From G963667975 sp963677395 (GTDB lineage Bacteria > Bacteroidota > Bacteroidia > Bacteroidales > G963667975): a stretch of 64,000 nt of DNA. Location of the stretch: assembly GCA_963677395.2 (NCBI GenBank), contig OY781965.2:1116001-1180000 (forward strand). The letters run 5' to 3'. Below, piece after piece: positions 18,646 through 27,795 of this stretch (positions are counted from its first letter, which is position 1; each line of letters begins with the position of its first letter). A model generated the notes under the pieces. That model was not told the origin of the DNA. It worked only from the letters and a program-made list of their open reading frames with translations, and made no database searches. Made by a program: the position numbers and the translations under genes.

Positions 18646-19878
18646 TTAATCCGTTTTATGACTTTCAATATGAATTCGTCTTTTTCCTCTGTGTGTAAAA
18701 GGATCTGCATTGCAATATTGAATTTTGACGTTTATTTCTTTTGGCAAATTTGCGATGAGTGAATCTTCATCAATAAAGCTATCGGCTTCAATATTTAGAA
18801 GTAATGTATTTTTTTCTTTTTTCTGAATAAGCTTTGCATTAAAGCCACGAGCAATAGGGTTTGCAAAAATTATTTCATCTAATTGATGAATACTTATTGT
18901 ATTATCTCCAATGGGAATATTGCTTTCAATTCTCCCTTCAACTCTTCCTAATCTGTGAAGAGAACCTCCGCAACCGCAAGGTTTTTCAATGATGCTGGAA
19001 ATGTTGCCCGTACGGTATCGAATAAGAGGCATAGCTTCATTAGAAAGTGTTGTTATTACGATTTCTCCACTTTTGCCTTCTATGACTGGTTTTCCCGTTT
19101 TAGGATTAATAATTTCAAATATGAAATCAGCATCCCGCAAATGATACCCGTTGTGTTGTTCGCAATCAACAGCACAGCCGAAACCAAACTCAGTATGTCC
19201 ATAATGAGAGAATACATTGCATTTCCAAGTTTCTCTAATACTTTCGATTACACTTTGAGGAACATAATCAGCTGTAAGGAGTACACTTTTAGGGCGTAGA
19301 TTTTGCTCAACGCGACTCATATAGAGTATTTCTGCCGGCATACCAATTAAACAATCAGCATCTTTAGATGCTTTAATTGCAGCATTCGCTGTTTTAATAG
19401 TTCCTGTTATTTCTGAGGAAACACCTATTCTCAAAAGACTATTTTTGAGAAGACTGCCTAAACTGTTTTCAGTTCTGTTTGATATAAGAATTTGTACATG
19501 CTCTCCTTTGTGTACCATTGTTTTCATGCCAGTTGCAAAGAAATTTACGGTTCTTTCAAGGTCTGCCTTTGAAAAAAAGATACGCTTTTTCAGAAGAGTG
19601 GTTCCAGAGTTAGCGAGAGTAGTTACTCTAGCAACTAAACTTTGCGGAATGGACAGAAAAGCAAATGGATCATTTGCAATATCTGATGGGAAAGTGAATG
19701 GTAGTTCGGTTATATTTTTTGTAGAATGAAGCTTTCTTTGATAAAACCTTGATTTTTCGCTTGCGTATTGAATCAAAGTTTGAAGCTTTTCAAGTTGCCA
19801 ATCGCGTAATGTTTCAGGATTTAGATTTTCCAAAAGGCCTGTTTGTTGAGCAACCCAAGTATTTATTGGTGAAGTCAT
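18646..19878 (-). CDS. AMP-dependent CoA ligase-like protein (DVU_1553 family)
   Basis: Adenylate-forming enzyme of the phenylacetate-CoA ligase type, 410 residues from the ATG at 19878. Motifs are TLANSGTTLLKKRIFF (phosphate loop), SHYGHTEFGFGCA (adenine-binding region) and MPLIRYRTGNISS. A CGCGG segment follows (about residue 305), where paralogues carry a metal or structural loop. The start at 19878 overlaps the TrsM stop as TGATG, a classic coupling arrangement; an ATG 16 codons upstream (19926) would add a poorly conserved extension. The family is found beside aldehyde oxidoreductase genes (DVU_1553 neighbourhood). Its substrate is unknown; activating a small carboxylate or a modification intermediate are both possible. 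Confidence 0.85.
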   Translation of the reverse strand: MTSPINTWVAQQTGLLENLNPETLRDWQLEKLQTLIQYASEKSRFYQRKLHSTKNITELPFTFPSDIANDPFAFLSIPQSLVARVTTLANSGTTLLKKRIFFSKADLERTVNFFATGMKTMVHKGEHVQILISNRTENSLGSLLKNSLLRIGVSSEITGTIKTANAAIKASKDADCLIGMPAEILYMSRVEQNLRPKSVLLTADYVPQSVIESIRETWKCNVFSHYGHTEFGFGCAVDCEQHNGYHLRDADFIFEIINPKTGKPVIEGKSGEIVITTLSNEAMPLIRYRTGNISSIIEKPCGCGGSLHRLGRVEGRIESNIPIGDNTISIHQLDEIIFANPIARGFNAKLIQKKEKNTLLLNIEADSFIDEDSLIANLPKEINVKIQYCNADPFTHRGKRRIHIESHKTD

Positions 19879-20516
19879 CACTTGTTTTGTGTATTCTTTT
19901 TTGCTACGATAAGATAATAACCACATTTTATGCGTTTCATAGCATCAGGATTTATGCCTAATTCGCAATAGAAAGATTTTGCTCCTTTATCAAAAATCAT
20001 TTGCCCCCACATTGCTTTAAGATGAGTAGAAAAATCTTCAAAAAGCTCTATGGTAAAACCTTTATTTTCGAGCAGAAGGATAATATTTTCTTTTGTATCA
20101 ACTCGCCCCAGACAGCCCGTTAAATGCGTTGCTTCGCCACGTGCATATATATCTGAAATCATCAAATGACCATCCGTTTTCAAAACACGATGGCACTCTT
20201 TCAATACCGTTTCCTGATTATTGACTACAGAAAAACTGCATTCCATTAGAATCCCATTAAAAGACACATTAGGAAACGGTATCTTTTCAGCCGAAGCTTT
20301 TAAGATGTTTGGATTCGACGACTCCTCATTCGGATCAAGTCCCAAAGCTTCTAAACCATAATTTTTAACGATATGATCAATTGTAGAACCAAATCCACAA
20401 CCCAAATCAAGAATTTTCGCATGCGTTGGAAAAGAACAGAAACGAAGGGCTCTATCTGTTATGATAAAACCTCCGGGACGGTTTACGATACAACTTACGT
20501 TATTTACTGATCCCAT
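19878..20516 (-). CDS. trsM: Class I SAM methyltransferase TrsM (DVU_1556 family)
   Basis: 212 residues from the ATG at 20516 (an upstream TTG at 20537 is less likely). The Rossmann methyltransferase motif I is AKILDLGCGFGST. The acidic loop GLDPNEE and the motif KTDGHLMISDIYARGE follow. The N-terminal RPGGFIITDRALRFC is characteristic of the family paired with TrsS. Cysteines occur beyond the usual set. The start overlaps the end of trsS by 13 bases, and the stop overlaps the CoA ligase start as TGATG, so all three are translationally coupled. It probably methylates a partner or precursor related to the oxidoreductase island; the substrate is not known. Confidence 0.85.
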   Translation of the reverse strand: MGSVNNVSCIVNRPGGFIITDRALRFCSFPTHAKILDLGCGFGSTIDHIVKNYGLEALGLDPNEESSNPNILKASAEKIPFPNVSFNGILMECSFSVVNNQETVLKECHRVLKTDGHLMISDIYARGEATHLTGCLGRVDTKENIILLLENKGFTIELFEDFSTHLKAMWGQMIFDKGAKSFYCELGINPDAMKRIKCGYYLIVAKKNTQNK

Positions 20517-21805
20517 CCTGTAAGATAATGTGAACAAAAAGTGACAATATTCCCGTTATCGTAGACATGCAGACTGCATTTTCGAAGTCGGGAAAAATCA
20601 ATATTTCCAGCATCCTGAAAAGCCATTGAAGTAACGGTAAAACCGTGTGTTTTTGAACGTTTTAGGAAATATTCCATATCATGAATATCTCCGTAACCTG
20701 GATCTTCACCAACATTTTCCACCAGTGGTCTTTCCCATCGTTTTGCAACGAAATTCCTGTTCATATCGGCCGGAGATGAATCACAACAGCATTTTTTCTC
20801 CATTCTTCCCCGTTTTAACAGCGGAAATAAGCTATTCTGTTCTACAATAAAATCTCCATGAAATCCACACAATGGATGATCACAGGCTGAAGGAAGTAAA
20901 TTCTCAGTTTTAATCAACCCACCCGATTGCTTATTGATTTCATAAACCAATTCATCGAGGGTGATACGTTCATTATCAGTCGGTATTTTGGGCACACGTC
21001 CCATATATGTTGCTGGTTGAAAATGCACTCCACGAACTTTAGGCGATTCGGAAATAGCAAACTTGATGATGTCTCCAATGTTATGCATATTTACGCCACG
21101 AACCAATGTTGGGACAAGGGTTACTCCAATATTATAAACAGCGCAATTTTCAATTGCTTGTTGTTTTATTTTCAGGAGTGATTTTCCACGGATACTTTTA
21201 TAAATTGCATCTTCTGTACCGTCAAATTGCATAAAAACGAATGATAGTCCAGCTTCAGCAAGCTTTTTCACAAGCTGTAGATCTTCACCCAACCGAACTC
21301 CATTGGAATTAAGCTGCACATATTTTGCACCCGCTTCTTTCGCCACTTTGATAATTTCGGGAAGATCCTCGCGGATTGTTGGTTCGCCACCACTTAGCTG
21401 AATCAGGGTTTTATCTTTTTCTATGATGCGAACAAGCGATGCCTTGATCTCTTCAAACGAAGGCTCTTCTTTGCTGTCGCACTGGTCGGCCAAACAAAAG
21501 TTGCAATTTAGATTACAGATGTTCGTAATATTCAATACCACACAACATGTTTTCTGAAGATGATCCGAGCATAACCCACATCCGTCGGGGCATTTTGGAT
21601 TGTCGAGCGGAATTACATCCGAATCCCTAATCCACTCATCAATATCAGAAAACCCGCGCCAAATAATAGTTTCGAAATCACCATGTTCATCGCATGTTTT
21701 TTTCAAAAAAACTTCTTTCCCAACCTGTACACGTTCAGCGGGCAGACGTTTCATGCAAACAGGACAAACACTCCATGTCTTAAAAAGAACTGTTGGTTCT
21801 TTCAT
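20504..21805 (-). CDS. trsS: Radical SAM protein TrsS
   Basis: 433-residue radical SAM enzyme. The 4Fe-4S/SAM motif CNLNCNFC uses C97, C101 and C104. Before it is a cysteine-rich N-terminal region (SVCPVCMKRLP at 12-22, then CPDGCGLC at 72-79), probably a zinc or Fe-S site. LSGGEPTIREDLP is the SAM-binding GGE motif, and NSNGVRLGEDLQL follows. The C-terminal part has a further cluster (KKCCCDSS). The family is called a (seleno)protein because some members carry selenocysteine; here every such position visible is an ordinary codon for cysteine. It follows the CxxC protein with one base between and overlaps trsM. A GGAGG lies about ten bases before the ATG. The product made by this family is not known to me. 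Confidence 0.88.
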   Translation of the reverse strand: MKEPTVLFKTWSVCPVCMKRLPAERVQVGKEVFLKKTCDEHGDFETIIWRGFSDIDEWIRDSDVIPLDNPKCPDGCGLCSDHLQKTCCVVLNITNICNLNCNFCLADQCDSKEEPSFEEIKASLVRIIEKDKTLIQLSGGEPTIREDLPEIIKVAKEAGAKYVQLNSNGVRLGEDLQLVKKLAEAGLSFVFMQFDGTEDAIYKSIRGKSLLKIKQQAIENCAVYNIGVTLVPTLVRGVNMHNIGDIIKFAISESPKVRGVHFQPATYMGRVPKIPTDNERITLDELVYEINKQSGGLIKTENLLPSACDHPLCGFHGDFIVEQNSLFPLLKRGRMEKKCCCDSSPADMNRNFVAKRWERPLVENVGEDPGYGDIHDMEYFLKRSKTHGFTVTSMAFQDAGNIDFSRLRKCSLHVYDNGNIVTFCSHYLTGWDQ

Positions 21806-21806
21806 C

Positions 21807-22001
21807 TTATTTATCCTCCATTTGCATCTCGACTTCCGAAATGCGACCTTTTACAAGCTCTTCGGAGATGTAAACCAAGCCACATTGAGGACACTTTGGC
21901 AAGTCGGTGAAGAAACTATAACCGAGATAAGTAAAATCAGTTTTTTTAAGTACTAACTCCTTATCACATTTGCCACAAATGAGTTTCTTTTTTTCGGACA
22001 T
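21807..22001 (-). CDS. Small CxxC-CxxC redox/zinc-ribbon protein (DVU_1557 family)
   Basis: 64 residues with two CxxC pairs: C9-x2-C12 (ICGKC) and C37-x2-C40 (KCPQC). The spacing resembles a zinc ribbon or rubredoxin-like site. The family occurs invariably with TrsS/TrsM and the oxidoreductase in the Desulfovibrio DVU_1557 neighbourhood, so it may be an electron carrier or a modified substrate peptide. The ATG directly abuts the TAA of the preceding gene. It is preceded by AGAGGAGGTATAA, a strong Shine-Dalgarno sequence that is rare in this phylum. Confidence 0.82.
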   Translation of the reverse strand: MSEKKKLICGKCDKELVLKKTDFTYLGYSFFTDLPKCPQCGLVYISEELVKGRISEVEMQMEDK

Positions 22002-24245
22002 TTATACCTCCTCTATTTTCATACGGTGACTGTACGCATTTATCAGTTCAAATTGATTTTTTTGTTTAATCCGATATTCCACCCAGTAAGTAGCGTTACC
22101 TATTTGCATATATCCTGTGAATGTTTCATCTTCAGGGTCAAACAGTTTGCTTCCGCTTTGTTCACAATTTTTAATTACAGCACAGACATCTGTTTCCAAA
22201 ATATACTTCTTGTTTAGCTTTTCTTTAAGCTCTTGTGAAATAACCACTTCAAAATCAGGTTTTCCCATTGTTTTCTCTTCCTTCCAAAACTCTTTAAGCA
22301 ATTGTGCTTTCAACTGAATTCGATTTTCTCTTCGCTCTGAAATGGTTGGCAAAGGACTATTTTCGTTATCCAAATCAAAAATAATATCAAAAATATGCCA
22401 TGTTCTTTTCTTTGCAGAAACGAAGGTATCACGGCAATTTGAACAATATGTGATGTATGGATTATCATTTTGTTCAACCCTTTTTTTTGCCGAATGTTCT
22501 ACATAAGGTGGATATGCAATAGCTACTTGACCACCATAACTGCAACATTCGGCAAGTTTTCCTTCCATTGGCAGAGACTCAAGGTTAAACCCCGCTTTAG
22601 TTGCCAATGTACGAATAGATTTTTGCAATTCAGGCTCATGACGACTTGAGCAGGGGTCGAATACAGAAGCTATTTCTACTTTACTTTTATTAAAGAGGTG
22701 ACTTCCTTTTTCTTCAATGATGTTATAAATAAATAGCCCTTCAATTTCGGGTAAAAACCGTTGAAACATCTGTTTACAGGTAGGACATGCGAAAATAGCT
22801 ATTGGTTTCCCAAGATTCATCCAATCATCCTTGATCTTTTCAAGGGTTTTGTTGTGATTTTCCACATCTCCGGCCCAATCAGCAGGAGCACCACAGCAAT
22901 TCAGCATTAATGCGATGTCTGGAAAGTGTTTTGTCAGGAATTTATAACTTTCGGTTACGTAACGAGGGTCAGAAGCACCAAGTTGGCAACCGGGAAAAAA
23001 CATATATTGACTTTTATCATGTCCTTGTGCAGTCTTTGCAAGTGCAGCTTCATTGTTCGAAAATTCCATATCTCTCATATAGAATTCATGGAATGCCCAT
23101 GGCATGGCGACTTTTTGATGCATCGCCTGCATACTTACCCGTAAAAATTCACCCGTATCAATATCTTTAGGGCAAACTTCTTTACATAATCCACAATGAT
23201 TACAGGTGGAAATAAGTCTTGTGCAAACAGTTCCGTTCCCGTCTAAAGTACTGGGTCGTATTGTTACCTCAACTTCATCCGCAAAACGCTTGGGGTATTT
23301 CTTAAAATAGTTCATTAGCGGAGAGAAGTGAACACAAGCATCACAAGCACACTTAAGACAACGATTGGCTTCTGCTATCGACTCTTCTTTTGTGTATGTT
23401 TTTCCATCCAATGGCATTACTGTTTCGGCTTTAATTACCCGAATGGCATCGTGAAGCAATTTGGTGCCTTTAACTTCTACAGGATGATTCATGTAATTAG
23501 TCTTCAGGAATCTTTCTATTGCAACAGAAACCTGTAAGCCTTGAGCAATTGCATGCATGGTATCCGCACCAGTGATGGAACCACCGATAAAAACACCCTC
23601 TTTATTGCTGGCAAATGCCCCTTCATTGCCCTGAATAAGTCCAAAATCATTTCCATCTTTCCCTGTGGCAACATAAATTGCATCAAAGTTTAAATCATCC
23701 AAATTTGTCACTTCAGTATTGAGCAAAAGAGTGTAGTTTTCGTGTGAAAACTGCTTATCAATATCCGCCAAAAATATTCCTGTGTCAAGCAGGTTATAAA
23801 GATGCCCCCCAATTCGATCCGATTTTTCGAAAATCGTTACCGCATATTTTTTTGTGGTCAACCGAAGAGCGCATGCAAGACCACTGATACCGCCACCGAT
23901 TATCGCAATTCGTTTATCTTTTGGTGGCATATTGTATTGATCCGGTTCTGTATTTCGGGCAAAGTTCATCGAAGCTATTTCAAGTTGCATCATTGAAATC
24001 GAACCACCCGCCTCTTTCATAGGACAAACTATTTTGCACGGCTCGTTACACAAAGCAGAAACAATGCCCGGAAAACCTACTGTATTTTGATATGTTTTGT
24101 ATGCTACATTAAAACGACCTTGCTGTATCTTGCCAATAAAGTCACGAACATCAAGGCTGAACGGGCATTCAGCTGTGCAAAATGCCCGTTCGTTTTGTAA
24201 ACATTCAGAAATAAATTCATTATTTGATTCCATAAATGTGATCAT
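22002..24245 (-). CDS. Pyridine nucleotide-disulfide oxidoreductase / dicluster-binding protein (DVU_1558 type)
   Basis: 747-residue electron-transfer protein. Order of parts: N-terminal cysteine-rich region typical of GltD-like proteins (CTAECPF, then CNEPCKIVCP at about 22-75); FAD-binding Rossmann motif IAIIGGGISGLACALRL at about 112-128; a second nucleotide-binding part; a ferredoxin-like domain (CLKCACDACV, then CNHCGLCKEVCP); and two heterodisulfide-reductase-type cysteine-rich CCG domains (LNCCGAPADWAGD and AECCSYGGQ). About 90 residues of unassigned sequence close it. It presumably passes electrons between the aldehyde oxidoreductase and NAD(P)H or a quinone/disulfide acceptor; the acceptor cannot be told. 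It starts three bases after the oxidoreductase stop. A second in-frame ATG lies at 24233. Confidence 0.9.
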   Translation of the reverse strand: MITFMESNNEFISECLQNERAFCTAECPFSLDVRDFIGKIQQGRFNVAYKTYQNTVGFPGIVSALCNEPCKIVCPMKEAGGSISMMQLEIASMNFARNTEPDQYNMPPKDKRIAIIGGGISGLACALRLTTKKYAVTIFEKSDRIGGHLYNLLDTGIFLADIDKQFSHENYTLLLNTEVTNLDDLNFDAIYVATGKDGNDFGLIQGNEGAFASNKEGVFIGGSITGADTMHAIAQGLQVSVAIERFLKTNYMNHPVEVKGTKLLHDAIRVIKAETVMPLDGKTYTKEESIAEANRCLKCACDACVHFSPLMNYFKKYPKRFADEVEVTIRPSTLDGNGTVCTRLISTCNHCGLCKEVCPKDIDTGEFLRVSMQAMHQKVAMPWAFHEFYMRDMEFSNNEAALAKTAQGHDKSQYMFFPGCQLGASDPRYVTESYKFLTKHFPDIALMLNCCGAPADWAGDVENHNKTLEKIKDDWMNLGKPIAIFACPTCKQMFQRFLPEIEGLFIYNIIEEKGSHLFNKSKVEIASVFDPCSSRHEPELQKSIRTLATKAGFNLESLPMEGKLAECCSYGGQVAIAYPPYVEHSAKKRVEQNDNPYITYCSNCRDTFVSAKKRTWHIFDIIFDLDNENSPLPTISERRENRIQLKAQLLKEFWKEEKTMGKPDFEVVISQELKEKLNKKYILETDVCAVIKNCEQSGSKLFDPEDETFTGYMQIGNATYWVEYRIKQKNQFELINAYSHRMKIEEV

Positions 24246-24248
24246 CTA

Positions 24249-27170
24249 CTAAAAGAATCTTTCTCCTTCGGCACCACCAAGAGGTTTGAAGAAATCGATT
24301 CCACCGTAAGGAACCGGATTTGCTTTAATATCTTCGAGTTCATCATATAAATCAGCACCGAGGAAATATTTCTTTGGCGGCATGATTTTGCCTCCAGTAG
24401 CTAAAATATCAAGACCTTCTTTTACTTTTTCTTTGGTAGCCGGCATTTCGAAGACCCTAACACCACAAGCATTGTAAATAGCATTCAACACCGCAACGTG
24501 TCCTGAGGCTTGGAATGCTTCTGATGCTCCAGATGAACCAAATGGGCCAGTTTTATCGTATGTTTCATTATAGATAACTTTAATTTCATCTGGAATATCT
24601 TTAATATAAGGGACTCCACTGCTTGCAATATTCGTGTGTTTTGTAACATCTTCATAATTTTCAGATAATGCAAAGCCAATGCTGTGAGAAATTCCGCCAT
24701 AAGCTTGTCCGTTAACGGCATCGATGTTACCAATCTTACCAACATCAGCAATACAAATGAATCTGGTTACTGTTGTTTTTCCGGTTTTTGTATTCACAGC
24801 AACTTCAGCCATATTAAGAGCATACGTGAATGCAGGAGTTGGATCACCAATACCAGTATTTGGGTCAAGACGGCTTAATCCTTCTGTTACGATAGTCATA
24901 TATTTGCCTTCGTATTTAGTTGGAATTCCTTCTTTTACCATTTCATCATAAGTTCTGTATGTGCCGTCATCTTTTTTCATTGCTTTCATTAATTTTTCGG
25001 CAGCAATAATGGTAGCATGACCATTCATATAATGCGAACGGCTACCAGCAGACATACCGCTATCGGGACAAATTTTAGTATCACTTTGAACAAGTTTAAT
25101 TTGTCCAGGAGTAATTACGAGTGGTTTCAGTGCTTCCAATGTGACCATTACAGAGCCTATATCGCCACCTTGACCTAGTTCTTGCCAAGTGTCATACTTT
25201 GTAAATGTTCCGTCAGGATTTAATTCCAGATGTATTGTTGCGTGATCAGTAGCACCTTCGGTTACGTTAAAACCACCCCATGCAATACCAACACCACGGC
25301 GAACTTCGGGAGTATCTTTTTCTTGAGCTTCTTTAACTGCCTGATTGTAAAATGGTTTGAGTTTGTTCATCATTTCTTCCATCGGATAAAGTCTGAACTT
25401 ACAACTGTTAAGGTTTGTTTCTCCTTCACGGGCAATGTTTCTCCATCTGAATTCGAATGGGTCGATACCAGCCTTTTCAGCTAACATATCCATTAGTGCT
25501 TCACTTAATGTGAAAGCTTGTGGAGAACCGTAACTTCTGTAAGCTGTACCAAAGTTGTGATTGGTGGCTGCAATGCGTGAAATACCGGCTACGTTAGGCA
25601 CATAGTATGGGAAGAAAGCAAAGCGAACTTGTTTTGTAATGATATCATCACCACCAAATGTATAGCAACCTTGATCCATTCCAAATTCAAATTCAGTAGC
25701 TGTTATTTTGCCATCTTTATCGCAGGAAACACGTCCATTGGAGTGACAAGGACGACGTTTTCCACTGAAATGTTGATGTTCTTCATAGGTCATTGATAAT
25801 GCAACTGGCATTTTAGTAATAACGGTAGCAGCAGCAGCAAGGCAAAGGTCTCCAGCATTTGTTGACCAACCAAAACTAGCGCCTGTTGGGTTCATGATAA
25901 TTCTGATCTTATCTTTAGGAATACCAACTGAATTTCCGATACGGCCAATTGAAGAGTATACACCTTGTGATTTGCATTGAATTGCCAACATTCCGTCTTC
26001 ATCAAAATAAGATTGAACAGTGTCACCTTCTATTGATAAGTGTGGCTCACGTGTTGCGAAAAAGCTTCCTTCGGCACTAAAAGCAGAATTGTCAATTACT
26101 TCAGCAACTTTTGATGGGTCATCAAGGCCAACACCTTTTAACACTGGTTGCATGGCGAAAATATTCGGAGTGTTTGCGTGAATGTTCATTGCATCAGGCA
26201 TTGCAGCATCAAGATAACCCAAGTATTCTGGAAGTTTTTCAATTTCCACTTTAACTTTGGCAGCAGCTTCACGTGCATGGTCTTTTGTATCGGCACAAAC
26301 AAGCGCAACAACGTCACCATATCTGTATATTTTATCATCACAAAGAACTTTACGGCTAGGAACCATAACTTTAGTACGTTCGTGGAAGTGACCTTCGGCC
26401 ATGATGTTTGTACCACCAGCAGCTCTAATATCATCAGCTGTAATGACTTTTACAACACCCGGCATTTTTTTGGCTTCAGTGGTGTCTATTTTTAATATTT
26501 TAGCATGATGAGCAAGTTTTGGTTGTACCATCACAACTTTAAGGCTTTCAGCAGGCATTTTTAACTCTTGGTCATCGCCATAATCAGCTAAACCACACAC
26601 TTTTGCAAGAGCAGTAGGACGAACAACACGTTTGCCATAATATTCGCCGTCTGTAGGGTTTTTAAATTTAATATCATCTAACTTTTTTTCTCCGCGCATA
26701 ACAGCTGCAGCAGCCATTACAGCATCAACAATCTGCACATAACCTGTACAACGGCAAACGTTACGATGCTTTTGGAACCAATCGCGTACTTCTTCCCGAG
26801 TTGGATTTGTATTTTCTAACAGTAAAGCATATGTTGAAACGATGAATCCAGGCACACAAAAACCACATTGAACAGCACCAAGCTCCATCCATGCTACTTG
26901 AATAGGATGAAGATTTGTTGGAGTACCAATACCTTCAATGGTTAGTATTTCACTATATTCGTCAACAGAGCGAATCTTCTTAGCACATGAACGGATTAAT
27001 TTTCCATTCACAATAATTGAACAAGAGCCACATACACCTTTGTTGCATCCTACTTTGGTTCCGGTTAATCCCATACGACGAACCACATCGGCTAAAGTAT
27101 CCTTTTCGGGATTGCAAATAACCATGCGGTTTGCTCCATTGATATTCAGCCATATTTTTCTTAGATTCAT
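24249..27170 (-). CDS. Molybdopterin-dependent aldehyde oxidoreductase (xanthine oxidase family)
   Basis: 973-residue single-chain molybdenum hydroxylase, like Desulfovibrio Mop but somewhat longer. Residues 1-85 form a plant-type 2Fe-2S domain with C42, C47, C50 and C62. The second 2Fe-2S domain uses C102, C105, C139 and C141 (CGFC and CRC). The molybdenum-binding domains run from about 185 to the end. The active-site segment GPFGSSGASEAFQASG contains the expected catalytic glutamate at about E884, then NAIYNACGV. There is no FAD domain, so electrons must leave through the 2Fe-2S centres, probably to the dicluster protein encoded three bases downstream. It oxidises aldehydes to carboxylates using water; the physiological aldehyde is unknown. 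The start is preceded by a TAGGAGA Shine-Dalgarno-like sequence. No signal peptide is present, so it is cytoplasmic. Confidence 0.95.
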   Translation of the reverse strand: MNLRKIWLNINGANRMVICNPEKDTLADVVRRMGLTGTKVGCNKGVCGSCSIIVNGKLIRSCAKKIRSVDEYSEILTIEGIGTPTNLHPIQVAWMELGAVQCGFCVPGFIVSTYALLLENTNPTREEVRDWFQKHRNVCRCTGYVQIVDAVMAAAAVMRGEKKLDDIKFKNPTDGEYYGKRVVRPTALAKVCGLADYGDDQELKMPAESLKVVMVQPKLAHHAKILKIDTTEAKKMPGVVKVITADDIRAAGGTNIMAEGHFHERTKVMVPSRKVLCDDKIYRYGDVVALVCADTKDHAREAAAKVKVEIEKLPEYLGYLDAAMPDAMNIHANTPNIFAMQPVLKGVGLDDPSKVAEVIDNSAFSAEGSFFATREPHLSIEGDTVQSYFDEDGMLAIQCKSQGVYSSIGRIGNSVGIPKDKIRIIMNPTGASFGWSTNAGDLCLAAAATVITKMPVALSMTYEEHQHFSGKRRPCHSNGRVSCDKDGKITATEFEFGMDQGCYTFGGDDIITKQVRFAFFPYYVPNVAGISRIAATNHNFGTAYRSYGSPQAFTLSEALMDMLAEKAGIDPFEFRWRNIAREGETNLNSCKFRLYPMEEMMNKLKPFYNQAVKEAQEKDTPEVRRGVGIAWGGFNVTEGATDHATIHLELNPDGTFTKYDTWQELGQGGDIGSVMVTLEALKPLVITPGQIKLVQSDTKICPDSGMSAGSRSHYMNGHATIIAAEKLMKAMKKDDGTYRTYDEMVKEGIPTKYEGKYMTIVTEGLSRLDPNTGIGDPTPAFTYALNMAEVAVNTKTGKTTVTRFICIADVGKIGNIDAVNGQAYGGISHSIGFALSENYEDVTKHTNIASSGVPYIKDIPDEIKVIYNETYDKTGPFGSSGASEAFQASGHVAVLNAIYNACGVRVFEMPATKEKVKEGLDILATGGKIMPPKKYFLGADLYDELEDIKANPVPYGGIDFFKPLGGAEGERFF

Positions 27171-27205
27171 AAATGTTTCTCCTATTGGTTGTTAAATTTA
27201 TATAA

Positions 27206-27646
27206 TTATAATTCTTCTTCAAGAAAAGAGACTACTGTTTCAAGAAATTTCGGACAAGTTTTGTAGAAAACAGGAAGCTTTATCATTAAGTCAGCTCCAC
27301 TTAAATTGCTTCTGTCAAACCCAACTAATTCATTGCAAATGCTTGTGTTATGTGCTTTTTCAAATGTTTGGATAAGTTCTCTGGTTTTCTCACGTGACAT
27401 TTTTTTAGCTTCTAAATCAGTTGCTTTCGTTGTCCCGTATTTAAGCCCAATAACCATCATGGCACCCGTAAGTGCACCACATGTTCTCCCATATCCGCCA
27501 AACCCCCCACCAAAAGGACAAGCAATCTTAAGAGCTGTTTCGCGAGATAGTTCCATTTCTTTACTAAAAGTTGCTAATACTGCTTGAGAACAGTGATAAC
27601 CTGATGTGAATAATTCTAATGCTTCTGCAACTCTGTCTTTAACCAT
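27206..27646 (-). CDS. C-GCAxxG-C-C family protein (DVU_1555 type)
   Basis: 146 residues from the ATG at 27646; an in-frame TTG three codons upstream is a poorer start. The family motif is clear: SGYHCSQAV, CPFGGGFGGYGRTCGALTG and later SICNELVG and YKTCP. The spaced cysteines give the family its name and suggest redox or metal binding. Members are often next to oxidoreductases, and DVU_1555 is in the same neighbourhood as the other genes here. It is the first gene of the minus operon, 35 bases before the aldehyde oxidoreductase, behind the operator/promoter at 27769-27803 with a leader of roughly 120-140 bases. Confidence 0.85.
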   Translation of the reverse strand: MVKDRVAEALELFTSGYHCSQAVLATFSKEMELSRETALKIACPFGGGFGGYGRTCGALTGAMMVIGLKYGTTKATDLEAKKMSREKTRELIQTFEKAHNTSICNELVGFDRSNLSGADLMIKLPVFYKTCPKFLETVVSFLEEEL

Positions 27647-27768
27647 AAGCTTCAAATATATTTATTATGGAGATGATTAAATTATTATCATATATTCTTA
27701 ATTAGAAATCAATTAATAATAGCATACAATACTTGAAACTTAAGTTTAGGATGACTTGATAATAAATG

Positions 27769-27790
27769 GATATGTGAAATTTTACATATC
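27769..27790 (-). promoter_or_regulatory. Palindromic operator of the aldehyde oxidoreductase operon
   Basis: GATATGT and ACATATC separated by eight AT-rich bases, a perfect 7-bp inverted repeat. It has the same overall length (22), the same half-site GATATG and the same distance to the -7 element as the site at 16881-16902. Confidence 0.65.
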
Positions 27791-27795
27791 GGAAG

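Noticed and set aside
19879..19926. Longer start for the CoA ligase (ATG at 19926)
   Set aside because: The start at 19878 overlaps the trsM stop as TGATG and begins at MTSPINTWVAQ, which suits the family better.
20504..21805. In-frame selenocysteine codon in TrsS
   Set aside because: The frame has no internal TGA; the cysteine positions are ordinary codons, and no SECIS-like hairpin was needed or looked for further.
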